Below, piece by piece: positions 25,030-33,589 of a stretch of 60,105 bases of DNA. Where the stretch lies: the IMG/VR virus record IMGVR_UViG_3300034027_000006, positions 1 through 60,105 of that record. One strand, 5' to 3'. The DNA comes from a virus. The notes below the pieces were generated by a model, which did not search any database, was not told where the DNA came from, and saw nothing but the letters and a program-made list of their open reading frames with translations. Each line of letters begins with the position of its first letter. The first letter of the stretch is position 1. The position numbers were made by a program, and so were the translations under genes.

Positions 25030-25438
25030 GCCAGTTACGTTTACATTGTTTAAAACTAAATACGTTGATTTTGTCGATTTGCCAGAGTCACAGTTTAATG
25101 CGTTTTTACCTGATGCTATTGCAGAGGTTAATCGCTACAAATGGGAATTGTTAGGCGCAGGTTTTCAGGTTTTCAAAGACAAAGCTATCGAAAGTTTAAT
25201 CGCTTGCCAATTGTCTAGACTTAACCCCGAATACCTAGGATCTGCTGGTTTAGCCGAGTTTGAAGTTAGAGAGGCTGGGTTTAAAATTAAATACCTGTCT
25301 AACTCTGGAGGCTCTAAAAATAATCCGTTCTGTGATGAATATCAGCGGCTACTTTCAGAAGTTCAAACGCTCGATCCATCTATGTTAACTTTGCCCGCTT
25401 GCACTACTGGGATAAGAAATAAAACCGTCTGGGATTGA
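25028..25438 (+). CDS. Head-tail adaptor-like protein, 136 aa
   Basis: 136 residues, helical: F-K-T-K-Y-V-D-F-V-D-L-P-E-S-Q-F-N-A-F-L-P-D-A-I-A-E-V ... E-S-L-I-A-C-Q-L-S. The pattern matches phage adaptor proteins (gp6/DUF4054-like) in which an N-terminal 'f-x-x-x-y-P-x-F' region is followed by helices. It is the only plus-strand gene inside the minus-strand virion operon and its start codon overlaps the start of the opposing gene. Confidence 0.45.
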   Translation: MPVTFTLFKTKYVDFVDLPESQFNAFLPDAIAEVNRYKWELLGAGFQVFKDKAIESLIACQLSRLNPEYLGSAGLAEFEVREAGFKIKYLSNSGGSKNNPFCDEYQRLLSEVQTLDPSMLTLPACTTGIRNKTVWD

Positions 25439-25439
25439 G

Positions 25440-25619
25440 CTATTTTGAACCTTTCGGCGGTGGTGGCGGTGGTGGCGGCGGCGGTGGCTCGGCTTCAACC
25501 TCTGGCACTGCCACGCCTTCGGGTAACGCCGCCGCAGTATCAGGATCTATCTCTACAACACTACCCTCGGGATAATAGACACCACTAAGGCTAAACCCCA
25601 TTAGAAAGCGATATTTCAC
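25440..25619 (-). CDS. Small protein with poly-proline tail, 59 aa
   Basis: A 59-residue protein with GTG start at 25619, preceded by a strong GGGAGG ribosome-binding sequence, and stop at 25440, one base beyond the convergent stop at 25438. N-terminal K-Y-R-F-L-M-G-F-S-L-S-G-V-Y-Y-P-E-G-S, then an acidic linker and 11 consecutive prolines. Same architecture as 23374-23610. It sits between the capsid and connector genes; likely a small head or neck protein, function unknown. Confidence 0.65.
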   Translation of the reverse strand: MKYRFLMGFSLSGVYYPEGSVVEIDPDTAAALPEGVAVPEVEAEPPPPPPPPPPPKGSK

Positions 25620-25679
25620 AATCGGAACCCTCCCTGCTAAATTTGATAAACGCTTTACACAAATGGCGTTAATTGTTCG

Positions 25680-26861
25680 TTACGCTGTCGGCTTAGGCAC
25701 TCTTAAAATGCTGATCGGATTGCCAAACGCAAGCAATCTAGCATCAACAACAGGCAACCCCTTAGCAACAACTTCGGCATATATTGACGGGGGGTATTTT
25801 TCATCATGTAAAATGACTTTTGCTACCTTGCCAAATTCTGTTTGCCCTTCGGGTCTACCTAGTGCATAACGTCCGATGGTGTTAGGTAACGTTAAAATGC
25901 CATTGTCTCGACCAAGATCGATTTGAGCTTCTATCGTTGTCGAAGCTAGTAAAATAACTGGATCGAATGTAGCACGATCGAGATAACCGACAGAGGTTAA
26001 AACTTTAGCGTTAGACGGGTTTCTGTATTTAAAAACGCCGTCGTAAGTTTCCCAAGTTGGTAATTCGTGCGCTCGCAATAATGCGTCAATATCTGCCTGT
26101 GTAGTCGATCTAGTTGCTCCATCGGGCAAAGCGTTTCTACGGACTTTACCATTCCGCATAAATACGCTGCGGATCGTACTGCGGCTAATAATTCGATTGA
26201 GTGTAAACCCATTATCAGCAAGCCGTTGCTTAGCTGCTAACAAGTCCTCTAGGGCATCGGCGGCGGTTACAGGGTCGCGGCTATACCAGCCGGCCGGCGC
26301 TGCGAGTGTACCGCTTGCTGCTACTACTGTGGTATGTCCAGCCGGGAAGGGATAGGCAACATCTTCGGTGTATCCATTAGCCCCGCGACGTTTTACAACA
26401 CCGTCTATAATAGCCTGCCATCTTTGATGTTCGATAACTTTAGCCAAACTCGCAGAGACACCCCGATCAAACCAGGTATTTATGATGCCAGCACTCGATC
26501 CGACTGGATCGGTAGACGGCCGAGCTTTGCTCAAATATTGGATTATCGCCTCGATATCCCGTCCGACTAATTGCGTCGCCGCGTCAATTTTTCCCAACCT
26601 GTAATCAAAGCTAAAGTCGCCGAAAGCTTTGCTAAGTTGAGCAGGCGAATAATCAGCACCAGAATTGCCGATTTCGCCTTCTATAGCCATGCCATCATCA
26701 GACGAACTGTTTTCGGTTTCTTGCACTTCTGGCATGATAGTAGCACCGAGCAATCGGTCATTAACTGTGCCAAATTGTGTCAAGTTGCTATTAGCTAAAC
26801 TCGAAAATTGCCCGGTGTCCCTCATCCATGAGACTAGATCGCCTAGGTTTCTAACGTTCAT
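25680..26861 (-). CDS. Major capsid protein (gpE-type, HK97 fold)
   Basis: 393 residues. The distribution (R-L-G-A-T-I-M-P ... E-G-E-I-G-N-S-G, a central helix with D-A-L-E-D-L-L-A-A-K-Q-R-L-A-D-N-G-F-T-L-N-R-I-I-S-R-S-T, and C-terminal V-V-A-K-G-L-P-V-V-D) is that of major capsid E-like proteins. Its ATG overlaps the stop of the preceding gene (ATGA), implying coupled translation. It would form the icosahedral shell on the scaffold encoded at 28672. Confidence 0.8.
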   Translation of the reverse strand: MNVRNLGDLVSWMRDTGQFSSLANSNLTQFGTVNDRLLGATIMPEVQETENSSSDDGMAIEGEIGNSGADYSPAQLSKAFGDFSFDYRLGKIDAATQLVGRDIEAIIQYLSKARPSTDPVGSSAGIINTWFDRGVSASLAKVIEHQRWQAIIDGVVKRRGANGYTEDVAYPFPAGHTTVVAASGTLAAPAGWYSRDPVTAADALEDLLAAKQRLADNGFTLNRIISRSTIRSVFMRNGKVRRNALPDGATRSTTQADIDALLRAHELPTWETYDGVFKYRNPSNAKVLTSVGYLDRATFDPVILLASTTIEAQIDLGRDNGILTLPNTIGRYALGRPEGQTEFGKVAKVILHDEKYPPSIYAEVVAKGLPVVDARLLAFGNPISILRVPKPTA

Positions 26862-27301
26862 AATGCAACCTTCCTAGATACGATCATCTGATATTTGGCT
26901 CTGACTAGCACTTTTTGAGCGACTGTCAGGGCTTGATAGGAAGCGGGGAGCCGATCCTCATAAAGCATGGTTTGCCACCTCAGAGCGTTGCAAGCTCGCT
27001 CGCCAGTGGCTTTTTTGTCTATACCTGCCAAGTCATCAACAGCAAAAGGCACGATATAGAATTCCTCTAAAGCTTCAGCCGAGGCAGTAGTCCAGAGTTT
27101 AAAGCCCTGTGTGGTTTGGTTTGCCCATAACCTATTGATAATTGCGCCTGCCTCGATCGAGTGCTTACCATCTACCGGGGTAATAGAGGTTAAATCAAGC
27201 GGCACACCGGCCGGCACAAGGTGATCGAATCCTGATCCGATAGACTCGGCTAAAAATTCGATTGAAAAACTGGGAAGCGTTACTGCTGAAATCTTTGCCA
27301 T
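26858..27301 (-). CDS. Probable capsid decoration or accessory head protein
   Basis: 147 residues from the ATG at 27301 (M-A-K-I-S-A-V). The frame is open to 27457, but that upstream start lies inside the terminator at 27438-27473, so I prefer 27301. E-E-F-Y-I-V-P-F-A-V-D-D-L-A-G-I-D and its location immediately before the capsid gene (ATGA overlap) suggest a head decoration/stabilising protein. No firm family match. Confidence 0.5.
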   Translation of the reverse strand: MAKISAVTLPSFSIEFLAESIGSGFDHLVPAGVPLDLTSITPVDGKHSIEAGAIINRLWANQTTQGFKLWTTASAEALEEFYIVPFAVDDLAGIDKKATGERACNALRWQTMLYEDRLPASYQALTVAQKVLVRAKYQMIVSRKVAL

Positions 27302-27437
27302 ATAGGGGCCATAAGGATCGATTGTGGTGTTTGAGCGCTTGCTCTGTCCTTTTGGCCTCTCGCCTATCCAGTCACTAGCTGGCACGTTCTGCGATCTCAA
27401 GTCTCGGACTTTGTGCAGACTTTTAAAGCCTAACACC

Positions 27438-27473
27438 AAAAAACCCGTGAGTGTCAAGTCTCACGGGTTTTTT
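27438..27473. terminator. Symmetric terminator
   Basis: AAAAAACCCGTGA, 10-nt loop, TCACGGGTTTTTT: a 13-bp stem with T6 in both orientations. It separates the 170-aa gene (27486) from the capsid pair, so capsid genes probably have a separate promoter or are read through by antitermination. Confidence 0.8.
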
Positions 27474-27485
27474 GTTGATCTGCTT

Positions 27486-27998
27486 TTAGGGTATGTTATC
27501 CTGCTCATCTTGTCCTGTAATGTCGTCAATGTTTACCGCTACTGTTGGAATTGTGCCGCGAGTCCTACTTCTATGCTCTAACTGTTCCCGAAAATTCTCA
27601 AAGGTGATAAAAGAATATTTAAAAACAAAGTCTCGCATATCATCCCAAAAATAATAACTCTTGTTAACATCTCCATACAATTCTATAATCAATCTTGCCA
27701 GTGATTCGCCCCGCAAATTATTAAGAATACACCAGTTAATCAAATCTTGACGCCCTGGTGTTTTATCTGCGAAAACGTACAACCCATCGACTATTGAAGC
27801 CCCGATCGGGCTATTAGGCGAAAATCCTAACTGCTCGCGTTTGTTAAAGGGTAATTTTATAGAGGTAAAACATTCTACTATATCCAAAGGTATTTTAGAA
27901 AAAGTTTCGTCAGAGACTAAATAGTCGCGGTTATTCTCGTAATAAATCCCGGCAGTAGTAAAGCATTGAGACAGCTTGATCCTGTAAACTTCTTGCAT
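27486..27998 (-). CDS. Hypothetical protein, 170 aa
   Basis: Not recognised. 170 residues, mixed alpha/beta, no membrane segment. It stands between two terminators (27438 and 28022), so it is probably its own transcription unit. It may be a moron inserted between scaffold and capsid genes. F-D/K-x-R-E-Q-L and Y-Y-F-W-D-D-M-R-D-F are noticeable but not diagnostic. Confidence 0.55.
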   Translation of the reverse strand: MQEVYRIKLSQCFTTAGIYYENNRDYLVSDETFSKIPLDIVECFTSIKLPFNKREQLGFSPNSPIGASIVDGLYVFADKTPGRQDLINWCILNNLRGESLARLIIELYGDVNKSYYFWDDMRDFVFKYSFITFENFREQLEHRSRTRGTIPTVAVNIDDITGQDEQDNIP

Positions 27999-28021
27999 TG
28001 GTTCCCTTTTTTTTAGTAAAG

Positions 28022-28045
28022 CCCGCGAGGTTAAATTCTCGCGGG
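28022..28045 (-). terminator. Stem-loop after the 184-aa gene
   Basis: CCCGCGAG, 8-nt loop, CTCGCGGG. On the minus strand a weak T-rich run (CTTTAC) follows. It lies between the stop at 28072 and the next gene's start at 27998. Confidence 0.6.
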
Positions 28046-28071
28046 TGTTTCAATCAGTGAGGACTTTTATT

Positions 28072-28626
28072 CTAGTCGATAGGTTTCATGCCTTTGACGG
28101 CAACCGGAACATTAGATCGAGAAATAGGGCCTAAACATCTATAGCTGCCATCCCAAAGCGGATGTGTAAGGATGCTAACGGCAAACCTGCCGGGATATGC
28201 GGTTCTAACTATCTTCTTGCTAGTCTGTTGCCCTTTTGCGTCTTTTAATGGCCCTATAACTAACCAGGCCTCGCTAGTCGGTCGCGGCTGTACTTTTACC
28301 GACTGTAACTCCAGCCCGTGCGCTCCTTGAACAATCATGATCGAGTCAAAATCTTTAAACTCGCTTAATAGTTTTATATTCTCTAGCGCTCCCTCGTGTA
28401 GCCCGGTGTTGACATGATAGTAGTCACATTCTGGAGCGTGTACATTTGGTATTTTTTCGGCTTCTGGTAGCTTGCGCCAATCGAGCGCGGCTAGTTCTTG
28501 CCAAGGCATAAATCGCCCCCACTGCGAGCCGCTTGGTCGATTTTCAATATCCCGAAGCCATTGCCGATCCGTAACTTCTAGCAGACTAAAAGCGCTGTGA
28601 ATAGATTGCACCTGATCAATACTCAT
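28072..28626 (-). CDS. Hypothetical protein, 184 aa
   Basis: Not recognised. 184 residues, soluble, with H-P-L-W-D-G-S-Y-R-C-L-G-P near the C-terminus. A GAGGT ribosome-binding sequence is 8 bases upstream of the ATG at 28626, and GGATAAG boxes precede it (28641-28660). Being flanked by its own promoter and stem-loop, it looks like a separately regulated moron in the head module. Confidence 0.55.
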   Translation of the reverse strand: MSIDQVQSIHSAFSLLEVTDRQWLRDIENRPSGSQWGRFMPWQELAALDWRKLPEAEKIPNVHAPECDYYHVNTGLHEGALENIKLLSEFKDFDSIMIVQGAHGLELQSVKVQPRPTSEAWLVIGPLKDAKGQQTSKKIVRTAYPGRFAVSILTHPLWDGSYRCLGPISRSNVPVAVKGMKPID

Positions 28627-28640
28627 TAGACACCTCGAAT

Positions 28641-28660
28641 GTTATCCCGTTATCTTATCC
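28641..28660 (-). promoter_or_regulatory. GGATAAG-box promoter for the 184-aa gene
   Basis: On the minus strand GGATAAGATAACGGGATAAC, two related half-boxes in direct orientation 15 bases from the ATG. TAAGAT could serve as -10. It shares the vocabulary of the right-arm boxes, showing that the regulon reaches into the late region. Confidence 0.5.
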
Positions 28661-28671
28661 TAACACGCTCT

Positions 28672-29295
28672 TTAAGTTGACTTGGTGATAGTTGCACCTA
28701 ACATTTGAGCAACATCAGCGGCGCGTCTCTTTAAGTGAGCATCGGCAGGGGTTTCTTTCGTGTTGTCTGGCGAAGCGCCCCCAGTGGGTACGCCTTCGGG
28801 TGTGCTGGGGCTTCCTGTAAAGAGCGCTCGTTCCCAAAACTGACCTTGCTCGATCGCATAGTCTTTTAATGGTTTACCCTCTACCGTTACATCCTTCTCG
28901 CCTACGGCTATTTTTGCGGTGTCTACAGACTTTAAAAGCTCGGCGAGCGCCTTTGGGTCGGCTCCCGATTTTTGTGAGGCACTAACAAGCAATAACTCCC
29001 GCTCTGAGGCAGCGGCCAAAGCTAGCGCCGCGTCTAATTTTGCCTGCATATCGGCGATCGTTGCGTCGCTCGCCTCAGCTTTTTTCTTGGCTTCCCCAGC
29101 GAAAATAACTAGATCCGTATCATCTCCGGCTATAGCTTTTAGGGCTTTTATGGTCTCCTCAGCCTTGACAAGATTAACGCGACGCTCTGCACTCTCAGAG
29201 TTTAATTTTGATATTAAGGTTGTAAGTTCGGCGACTTGATCTGCTGAATCTGGCGACTTTTCTAGAATTAGAGCTAGCAATTTTTTGTAATCCAT
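28672..29295 (-). CDS. Scaffolding-like protein
   Basis: 207 residues. Long charged coiled coil (about 10-110; K-A-E-E-T-I-K-A-L-K, A-D-M-Q-A-K-L-D-A-A-L-A-L) and an acidic linker before a C-terminal K-R-R-A-A-D-V-A-Q-M helix: usual scaffold design, with the C-terminal helix contacting the shell. It lies upstream of the capsid gene in the same orientation. No protease domain is present, and I saw no separate prohead protease in the window. Confidence 0.6.
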   Translation of the reverse strand: MDYKKLLALILEKSPDSADQVAELTTLISKLNSESAERRVNLVKAEETIKALKAIAGDDTDLVIFAGEAKKKAEASDATIADMQAKLDAALALAAASERELLLVSASQKSGADPKALAELLKSVDTAKIAVGEKDVTVEGKPLKDYAIEQGQFWERALFTGSPSTPEGVPTGGASPDNTKETPADAHLKRRAADVAQMLGATITKST

Positions 29296-29363
29296 AATCG
29301 ATCGATCCTGAGTAGAAATAATCGCATTCTAACACTAAGATCGATCAATTATAAGTAAAAAAA

Positions 29364-29802
29364 TCAAACCAGCCAAACAAGTAGCAACAGTATTAAAACA
29401 ACTACTGCAATCGGCATCGAAGCGAGACAGCGTAACCAAATATTAAATTTGAAACATTCCCAGTGAAGCACTGCTATCATTACCCACCCTGTTAAAATGT
29501 CGGCTCTGTGCCATTCTGTCCAGCCTGTCTTGGTTTTGTCTCTCAAAACATTTAAAGGTTTGTATCGCCGGAGCATCCGACGTTCTAACCAGCCACAATT
29601 TAAGCAGTGGACGCGAGCCATTTTTGTTAAAGGCCCGTAGGCTGCTTGTAAACGTCTAAACCGATAATCGGTGGGATTTTCAGTCAAACCGACTTTTACC
29701 ATGCCACCGTCGCGAACTAGGTAAACCCAGCCCGGACGGTTGTGATCGTCTTGATAAAAATGCCTTTCTCTGCTTGTTTTGCCTTACTATTGGTTTAATC
29801 AT
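29364..29802 (-). pseudogene. GIY-YIG-like nuclease-domain gene with apparent frameshift
   Basis: From the ATG at 29702 the frame gives 112 residues starting M-V-K-V-G-L-T-E-N-P, but the same frame continues upstream as R-P-G-W-V-Y-L-V-R-D-G-G directly before it, with no start codon before a stop. G-W-V-Y-L-V ... V-K-V-G-L-T is the opening of GIY-YIG/T5orf172 domains. An ATG with ribosome-binding sequence at 29802 opens a neighbouring frame (M-I-K-P-I-V-R-Q-N-K) that meets the domain frame at an A5 run (29756-29760); a one-base slip there would join them. The C-terminus has a hydrophobic span (V-V-V-L-I-L-L-L-L-V). Either a pseudogene, a homopolymer error, or a +1 frameshift. Confidence 0.55.
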
Positions 29803-29834
29803 GTTCGCCTGCCGAATAGGTGGACTTGACAGCA

Positions 29835-30137
29835 TCAGCCGCGAGTTACAGCTTGCGGCTGTTGTGTTCTGCGTTTCAGGTACTTTAACACAGATCGATC
29901 ATATCCGATCGATCTTGCGTCTTTGACCTCTACTGCTTGTAGCAAAATACGAACTCGCAACACTCGCGCTAGTATTACCATCCGCAAAACTTCCGAATCA
30001 ACATCAAATCGCCGACCGTAGGTGATACAGGCTAATAGATAACCGCGATCCGTGCTTAAGTTAATCAAGCAGTCGAGGAGTGTATCGATCGATGTATTCT
30101 CATTCTCTAACGCTCTAACTGCTGGAATAATTGACAT
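29835..30137 (-). CDS. Hypothetical protein, 100 aa
   Basis: I choose the ATG at 30137 (M-S-I-I-P-A-V), because the preceding gene's TAA overlaps it (TAATG), implying coupled translation. 100 residues with helical centre and basic C-terminus (Y-L-K-R-R-T). No recognised family. It is the third of three small minus-strand genes, the other two encoding membrane proteins. Confidence 0.55.
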   Translation of the reverse strand: MSIIPAVRALENENTSIDTLLDCLINLSTDRGYLLACITYGRRFDVDSEVLRMVILARVLRVRILLQAVEVKDARSIGYDRSVLKYLKRRTQQPQAVTRG

Positions 30138-30367
30138 TAGCTTTGTTGTGTTGTTTCGTTCTCGCTTGTACTTATCGTGTTTAGTTTGGTCGGAACCAAC
30201 AGCCCCGCCGTGATGCCACCTAAACCCGGAATCATGCCGCCTAGATTGCCCGTTGGTTTCTCGTTCCATAATGCCAGACAGTAATAAGCTGACATCATTA
30301 TGACGGCGACAGTAAAGCCGTAAACCGTAAACTTTACTGGATCTGTGTATGCTATTTTTTGGCTCAT
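30137..30367 (-). CDS. Small membrane protein, holin-like, 76 aa
   Basis: 76 residues with two hydrophobic segments (about 16-34 and 43-57, with G-G-M-I-P-G-L-G-G-I-T-A-G-L-L) and a polar C-terminus. Together with the single-span coiled-coil protein just upstream (30372-30698), it resembles the small membrane proteins of lysis modules. A second lysis-like cluster besides 922-2276 is thus present; which is the functional holin cannot be decided. Confidence 0.5.
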   Translation of the reverse strand: MSQKIAYTDPVKFTVYGFTVAVIMMSAYYCLALWNEKPTGNLGGMIPGLGGITAGLLVPTKLNTISTSENETTQQS

Positions 30368-30371
30368 TGTT

Positions 30372-30698
30372 TTAGGTAAAATCTGTTGTGTTTGAGTTAT
30401 AATGTTCGAGAGTTTTTTGACTTAAATTAGACAAAGCGCTAGTCGGATAAAAGCGTCTGTTATCTCTCTCTTTAGGGTCTAGAGAAAGAAAGTTTTGCAT
30501 TTGTTTTATCTCCTCGGTCTGCACTTTTACTAACTCTAGTAAGTCACTGATTCGGGCATCTTGTGCGCGTTCTTTAGCATGGCTCGCCCTGATATTGAAA
30601 ACCAACAATTTAAAAAACTTGTAGATAATAGCTAATATGCCGAGCAACAGCGAGATAGCCGTCAGGATGCCGATTATCGTAGCCAGATCGATTTTCAC
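30372..30698 (-). CDS. Single-span membrane protein with coiled coil, 108 aa
   Basis: 108 residues: an N-terminal membrane segment (I-I-G-I-L-T-A-I-S-L-L-L-G-I-L-A-I-I-Y, about 7-27) and a charged helical region (about 38-75). This layout is common for phage accessory membrane proteins such as inner spanins or holin modulators. It starts the three-gene run to 29835 and is divergent from the baseplate J gene at 30795. Confidence 0.5.
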   Translation of the reverse strand: MKIDLATIIGILTAISLLLGILAIIYKFFKLLVFNIRASHAKERAQDARISDLLELVKVQTEEIKQMQNFLSLDPKERDNRRFYPTSALSNLSQKTLEHYNSNTTDFT

Positions 30699-30794
30699 TA
30701 AAAATACTAGAACGGGTTAACAGGCGGCTCGGTGGGTGCTTGTTATTCTATCTACATGGTAACGTAGTTCTATATCTCGAATCGGGTAAAACTT

Positions 30795-31475
30795 ATGGCT
30801 TTACAGGAAACTTTACAGAAACTAGAAATAGAGGCGATCGCAATTTGGGAGTTTTTGACAAATAAGCCGAGCTTGCCTTCGCAGCTAGAGCGCCTATATC
30901 TAAAGCCCTTGATCTACCTTGTCGGCTCTTTCCTAAATGCTCGTGCGGCAATAGTTGCAACGGCTAAACCCGGCATAATCAACGGTAGCAGTCAAGCTTA
31001 CCGCGATCGCGTCCTCGCCATCAGTTCCGATCTTGTCGATGCCTCAATAACAAACCCAAGCGGCAACAATATCACTATTCACTTACTGGCTAAAGCGGGG
31101 CAACCGTCTACAACGCTTTTAAACTTAGTCTTAACAACGATGCAAGCCGATCCGAATCGGCTGATCTGTGACACAATCGCGGTGCAACCCGCAAGCGCCG
31201 TCAATTACACGATAAACGCTGCTTTAACGCTTGATTTCACCGCAAACGAGCAAATCATACTCGCGGCGGCGACAGTAGCCTTAAATGAGTACACAGCCAA
31301 CAAGCAATCAACTCTAGGCGGTGATATTATCCGCACTGACTTGATCGACATTTTGCGAGATTTTGTCGAGATCAAGGATGTGATCTTAACAGCTCCAGCA
31401 ACAAATACAGTTATACCGCCGCAAAGCTACGGGGTTGCCACTTCAACAGTCTTAACTGTGTCTGGCAGATCTTAG
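30795..31475 (+). CDS. Baseplate J-like protein (short form)
   Basis: 226 residues. The C-terminal part (A-S-I-T-N-P-S-G-N-N-I-T-I-H-L-L-A-K ... R-L-I-C-D-T-I-A-V-Q-P-A-S-A-V-N-Y-T-I-N-A-A-L) matches the beta region of P2 gpJ, where 'P-G-x-V-x-v-x-v' is followed by 'R-P-l-t-d-x-V-x-V'. It is shorter than P2 gpJ (about 300). It starts the plus-strand host-recognition run and precedes the tail protein I gene, as in P2. gpJ forms the outer wedge of the baseplate. Confidence 0.7.
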   Translation: MALQETLQKLEIEAIAIWEFLTNKPSLPSQLERLYLKPLIYLVGSFLNARAAIVATAKPGIINGSSQAYRDRVLAISSDLVDASITNPSGNNITIHLLAKAGQPSTTLLNLVLTTMQADPNRLICDTIAVQPASAVNYTINAALTLDFTANEQIILAAATVALNEYTANKQSTLGGDIIRTDLIDILRDFVEIKDVILTAPATNTVIPPQSYGVATSTVLTVSGRS

Positions 31476-31526
31476 ATATCCCATTAACCGCAACCTAAGC
31501 CCCTCTAATAAACCGACTCTAAATCT

Positions 31527-33092
31527 ATGCCTATTAGCCTCGCTGATGCTTTAAAATTGCTGCCTAGCACCCTCCGAGATACACGCAGCGACAATTTTAT
31601 TAAAATTGTTTTTTGGATGTGTGCAGAAGCGGATCAAATCAATCCTTTAGAGATTCCGCCGTCACTTATCCCATATAAACTCGATCAATATGGGTTAGGT
31701 CAAATTGCCGGACTAGCCAGCCGCTTACCTCTGGCTAGTCAGCGTGTTTTATTGGGTGAGGCGAGCGAGCTTGTCAGGCTGGCGGGTACACCAAGATCTA
31801 TAAAAAGGGTTTTAGAATTGTTCGGCTATCCTAATGCGGTAATAGAGGAGAATCCGACAATAGACGGCGTTAAGCGCTGGGGAGAGTTTAGCGTTGTAAT
31901 GTCGCAAGCTTTCAGATATCAAGAGACTGAGGCGATAGTAAATGCACTTAAACCAGTCAGTCGGAAATTAATATCGATTCGCTTTGCAAATGCGATTTTA
32001 CTGAACGGCTCGCAACTTTTGAACGGCTCAACAATTCTAGAGGGTTTAGAAGGAATAGAGGACTCGCCCGCGCCGTGGTTTGACGTTGCAACCTCTTTTA
32101 TCCCAGTATCAGCACAATCGACAGTACCCGATCTATTGACAACTAATAACAACAATGCAAACCTAACTTTTAATCCTCAACTACAAGCGATCTTAAACAA
32201 TATTTACTTTAACGATCAATCGTTGATTGCTTTAACAAACAGAGTAAACGCACTTAATAGCCAAATAATCCAGATCGGCGGTGGCAGTATAGCCCCACAG
32301 TTGGCGGCAATAAATGCAGGGTTAGTTACTCTTTCAAATAGTAACGCGGCATTGGCTAATAGAATAGGAGCGCTAACAGGTTCAGTTAACAATCTAGCGA
32401 CCAAAGCTAACACGTTAGAGGCAGACACGGCGACCATTGTAACAGCGTCTAACGCTCGCGTTTTAGATGTGACTGTACAGCGCAAAAATGCAGATCTAAC
32501 AGCTATAGCAGATCTCGCAGGTAATGCACCCTTTCCTGCAAATAAAGTTATAGCCACCTCGACAGATAATGAGATTATCTTAGCCGACGCGCCAGCCTTC
32601 GGCGCGTTTGTGCCACAAGTTGCAAACCTAGAATTTAAGCAGCCAGCCGGATCGAATGCTGGGAACTACCCGACCGCCGACGTATGGGCGGCGATGCCGT
32701 TCTCTGTAATCTCCAATGATGACAACTTTCTCGCAACTGTCTCAGCATCCCGTTACACTTTGCCCGCAGGTACTTATTTTATTACTTACAATTGGCAGGG
32801 GTGCGGTTGCTTAGGGTTTGGCGGTCGGATTTTTAACCAGACGGCAGGCACTGTTATAGAGCAAGGATCGCCCGGTGTAACTGTGACGGGTGGCGGCAAT
32901 GTTGGCGACACTTGGGCGGCAGAAGGCTGTCTCTTGGCGGCGTTTACTCTGACGGCTAGCGCAAATATAGAATTTCAATTTAGGGCTAAGATACTGCATC
33001 CTGTCGGCGCTGCGTTGACCGCAGGACAAAGCACAACTAATGCAAATGAGCAGGTATATCAAGAGGTGGTAATAATTCGCATAGCCAACTAA
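31527..33092 (+). CDS. Tail protein I fused to a fibre
   Basis: 521 residues. Residues 1-150 (L-L-P-S-T-L-R-D ... L-A-S-R-L-P ... A-G-T-P-R-S-I-K-R-V-L-E-L-F-G-Y) match P2 gpI, which links the baseplate to the fibres. The rest has a helical coiled-coil shaft (about 210-310) and a jelly-roll-like tip with R-Y-T-L-P-A-G-T-Y-F-I-T-Y-N-W. In P2, I and H are separate proteins; here they seem to be one. The terminator at 33091 overlaps its stop. Confidence 0.7.
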   Translation: MPISLADALKLLPSTLRDTRSDNFIKIVFWMCAEADQINPLEIPPSLIPYKLDQYGLGQIAGLASRLPLASQRVLLGEASELVRLAGTPRSIKRVLELFGYPNAVIEENPTIDGVKRWGEFSVVMSQAFRYQETEAIVNALKPVSRKLISIRFANAILLNGSQLLNGSTILEGLEGIEDSPAPWFDVATSFIPVSAQSTVPDLLTTNNNNANLTFNPQLQAILNNIYFNDQSLIALTNRVNALNSQIIQIGGGSIAPQLAAINAGLVTLSNSNAALANRIGALTGSVNNLATKANTLEADTATIVTASNARVLDVTVQRKNADLTAIADLAGNAPFPANKVIATSTDNEIILADAPAFGAFVPQVANLEFKQPAGSNAGNYPTADVWAAMPFSVISNDDNFLATVSASRYTLPAGTYFITYNWQGCGCLGFGGRIFNQTAGTVIEQGSPGVTVTGGGNVGDTWAAEGCLLAAFTLTASANIEFQFRAKILHPVGAALTAGQSTTNANEQVYQEVVIIRIAN

Positions 33093-33118
33093 AAACCCGC
33101 CTGTTATAGCGGGTTTTT
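33091..33118. terminator. Symmetric terminator after the gpI-fibre gene
   Basis: AAAAACCCGC, 8-nt loop, GCGGGTTTTT. It serves the plus-strand fibre gene and the minus-strand gene 33137-33589 arriving from the other side. Confidence 0.85.
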
Positions 33119-33136
33119 AGCTGAGAATCAAAAGGT

Positions 33137-33589
33137 TTAAACTTTTAGAGACTGCCTAAAATTTTCTATCAGTGAGCTATCAGCATAACGATCGGGAATC
33201 TCGCGGATCATATTCCAGCCGCTAAACGATTCGCCGTCATAGTAGAAAATCGGTTTTTGCCTGTACTTGGCGAAGGCTATTTCTTCCGTTGTAGATTCGC
33301 CATAATACAAGGTTTTATCAGTGACAACCACAATCGCATCGGCTTCTAAAATCTTGTGAAAATGCAGCCGTTTAACTAGACTGTAATCTTGGCTTATTGG
33401 TTCGACATCTTTATGGTAAGAATTAGCCCAACTACCACACATTAAAACGATCCAATTCTCAAAAGTCAAAGCCCTGTTAGCTTCCATACACTCGGGGAAA
33501 AAACGGGTAGGCCCGCAGAGCGTAACAATGCCAGATCCCTTCTGGAAATATGTCTGAGCCGATACATTTTGCATTTGTTCTATTCTCAA
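33137..33589 (-). CDS. DUF4406 / deoxyribosyltransferase-like Rossmann protein
   Basis: 150 residues. G-I-V-T-L-C-G-P-T-R-F ... A-N-R-A-L-T-F-E-N-W-I-V-L ... A-D-A-I-V-V-V-T-D ... G-E-S-T-T-E-E-I-A-F-A-K: the order of a nucleoside 2-deoxyribosyltransferase-like fold, with S/T-x-E-I in the substrate region. Phage relatives of this fold are thought to act on nucleotides or NAD-like compounds; the specific substrate is unknown. It is an accessory gene between fibre genes. Confidence 0.65.
   Translation of the reverse strand: MRIEQMQNVSAQTYFQKGSGIVTLCGPTRFFPECMEANRALTFENWIVLMCGSWANSYHKDVEPISQDYSLVKRLHFHKILEADAIVVVTDKTLYYGESTTEEIAFAKYRQKPIFYYDGESFSGWNMIREIPDRYADSSLIENFRQSLKV

Noticed and set aside
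26858-27457. Long form of the decoration-like gene starting at 27457
   Set aside because: The first codons are in a 13-bp terminator stem and there is no ribosome-binding sequence; the start at 27301 is preferred.
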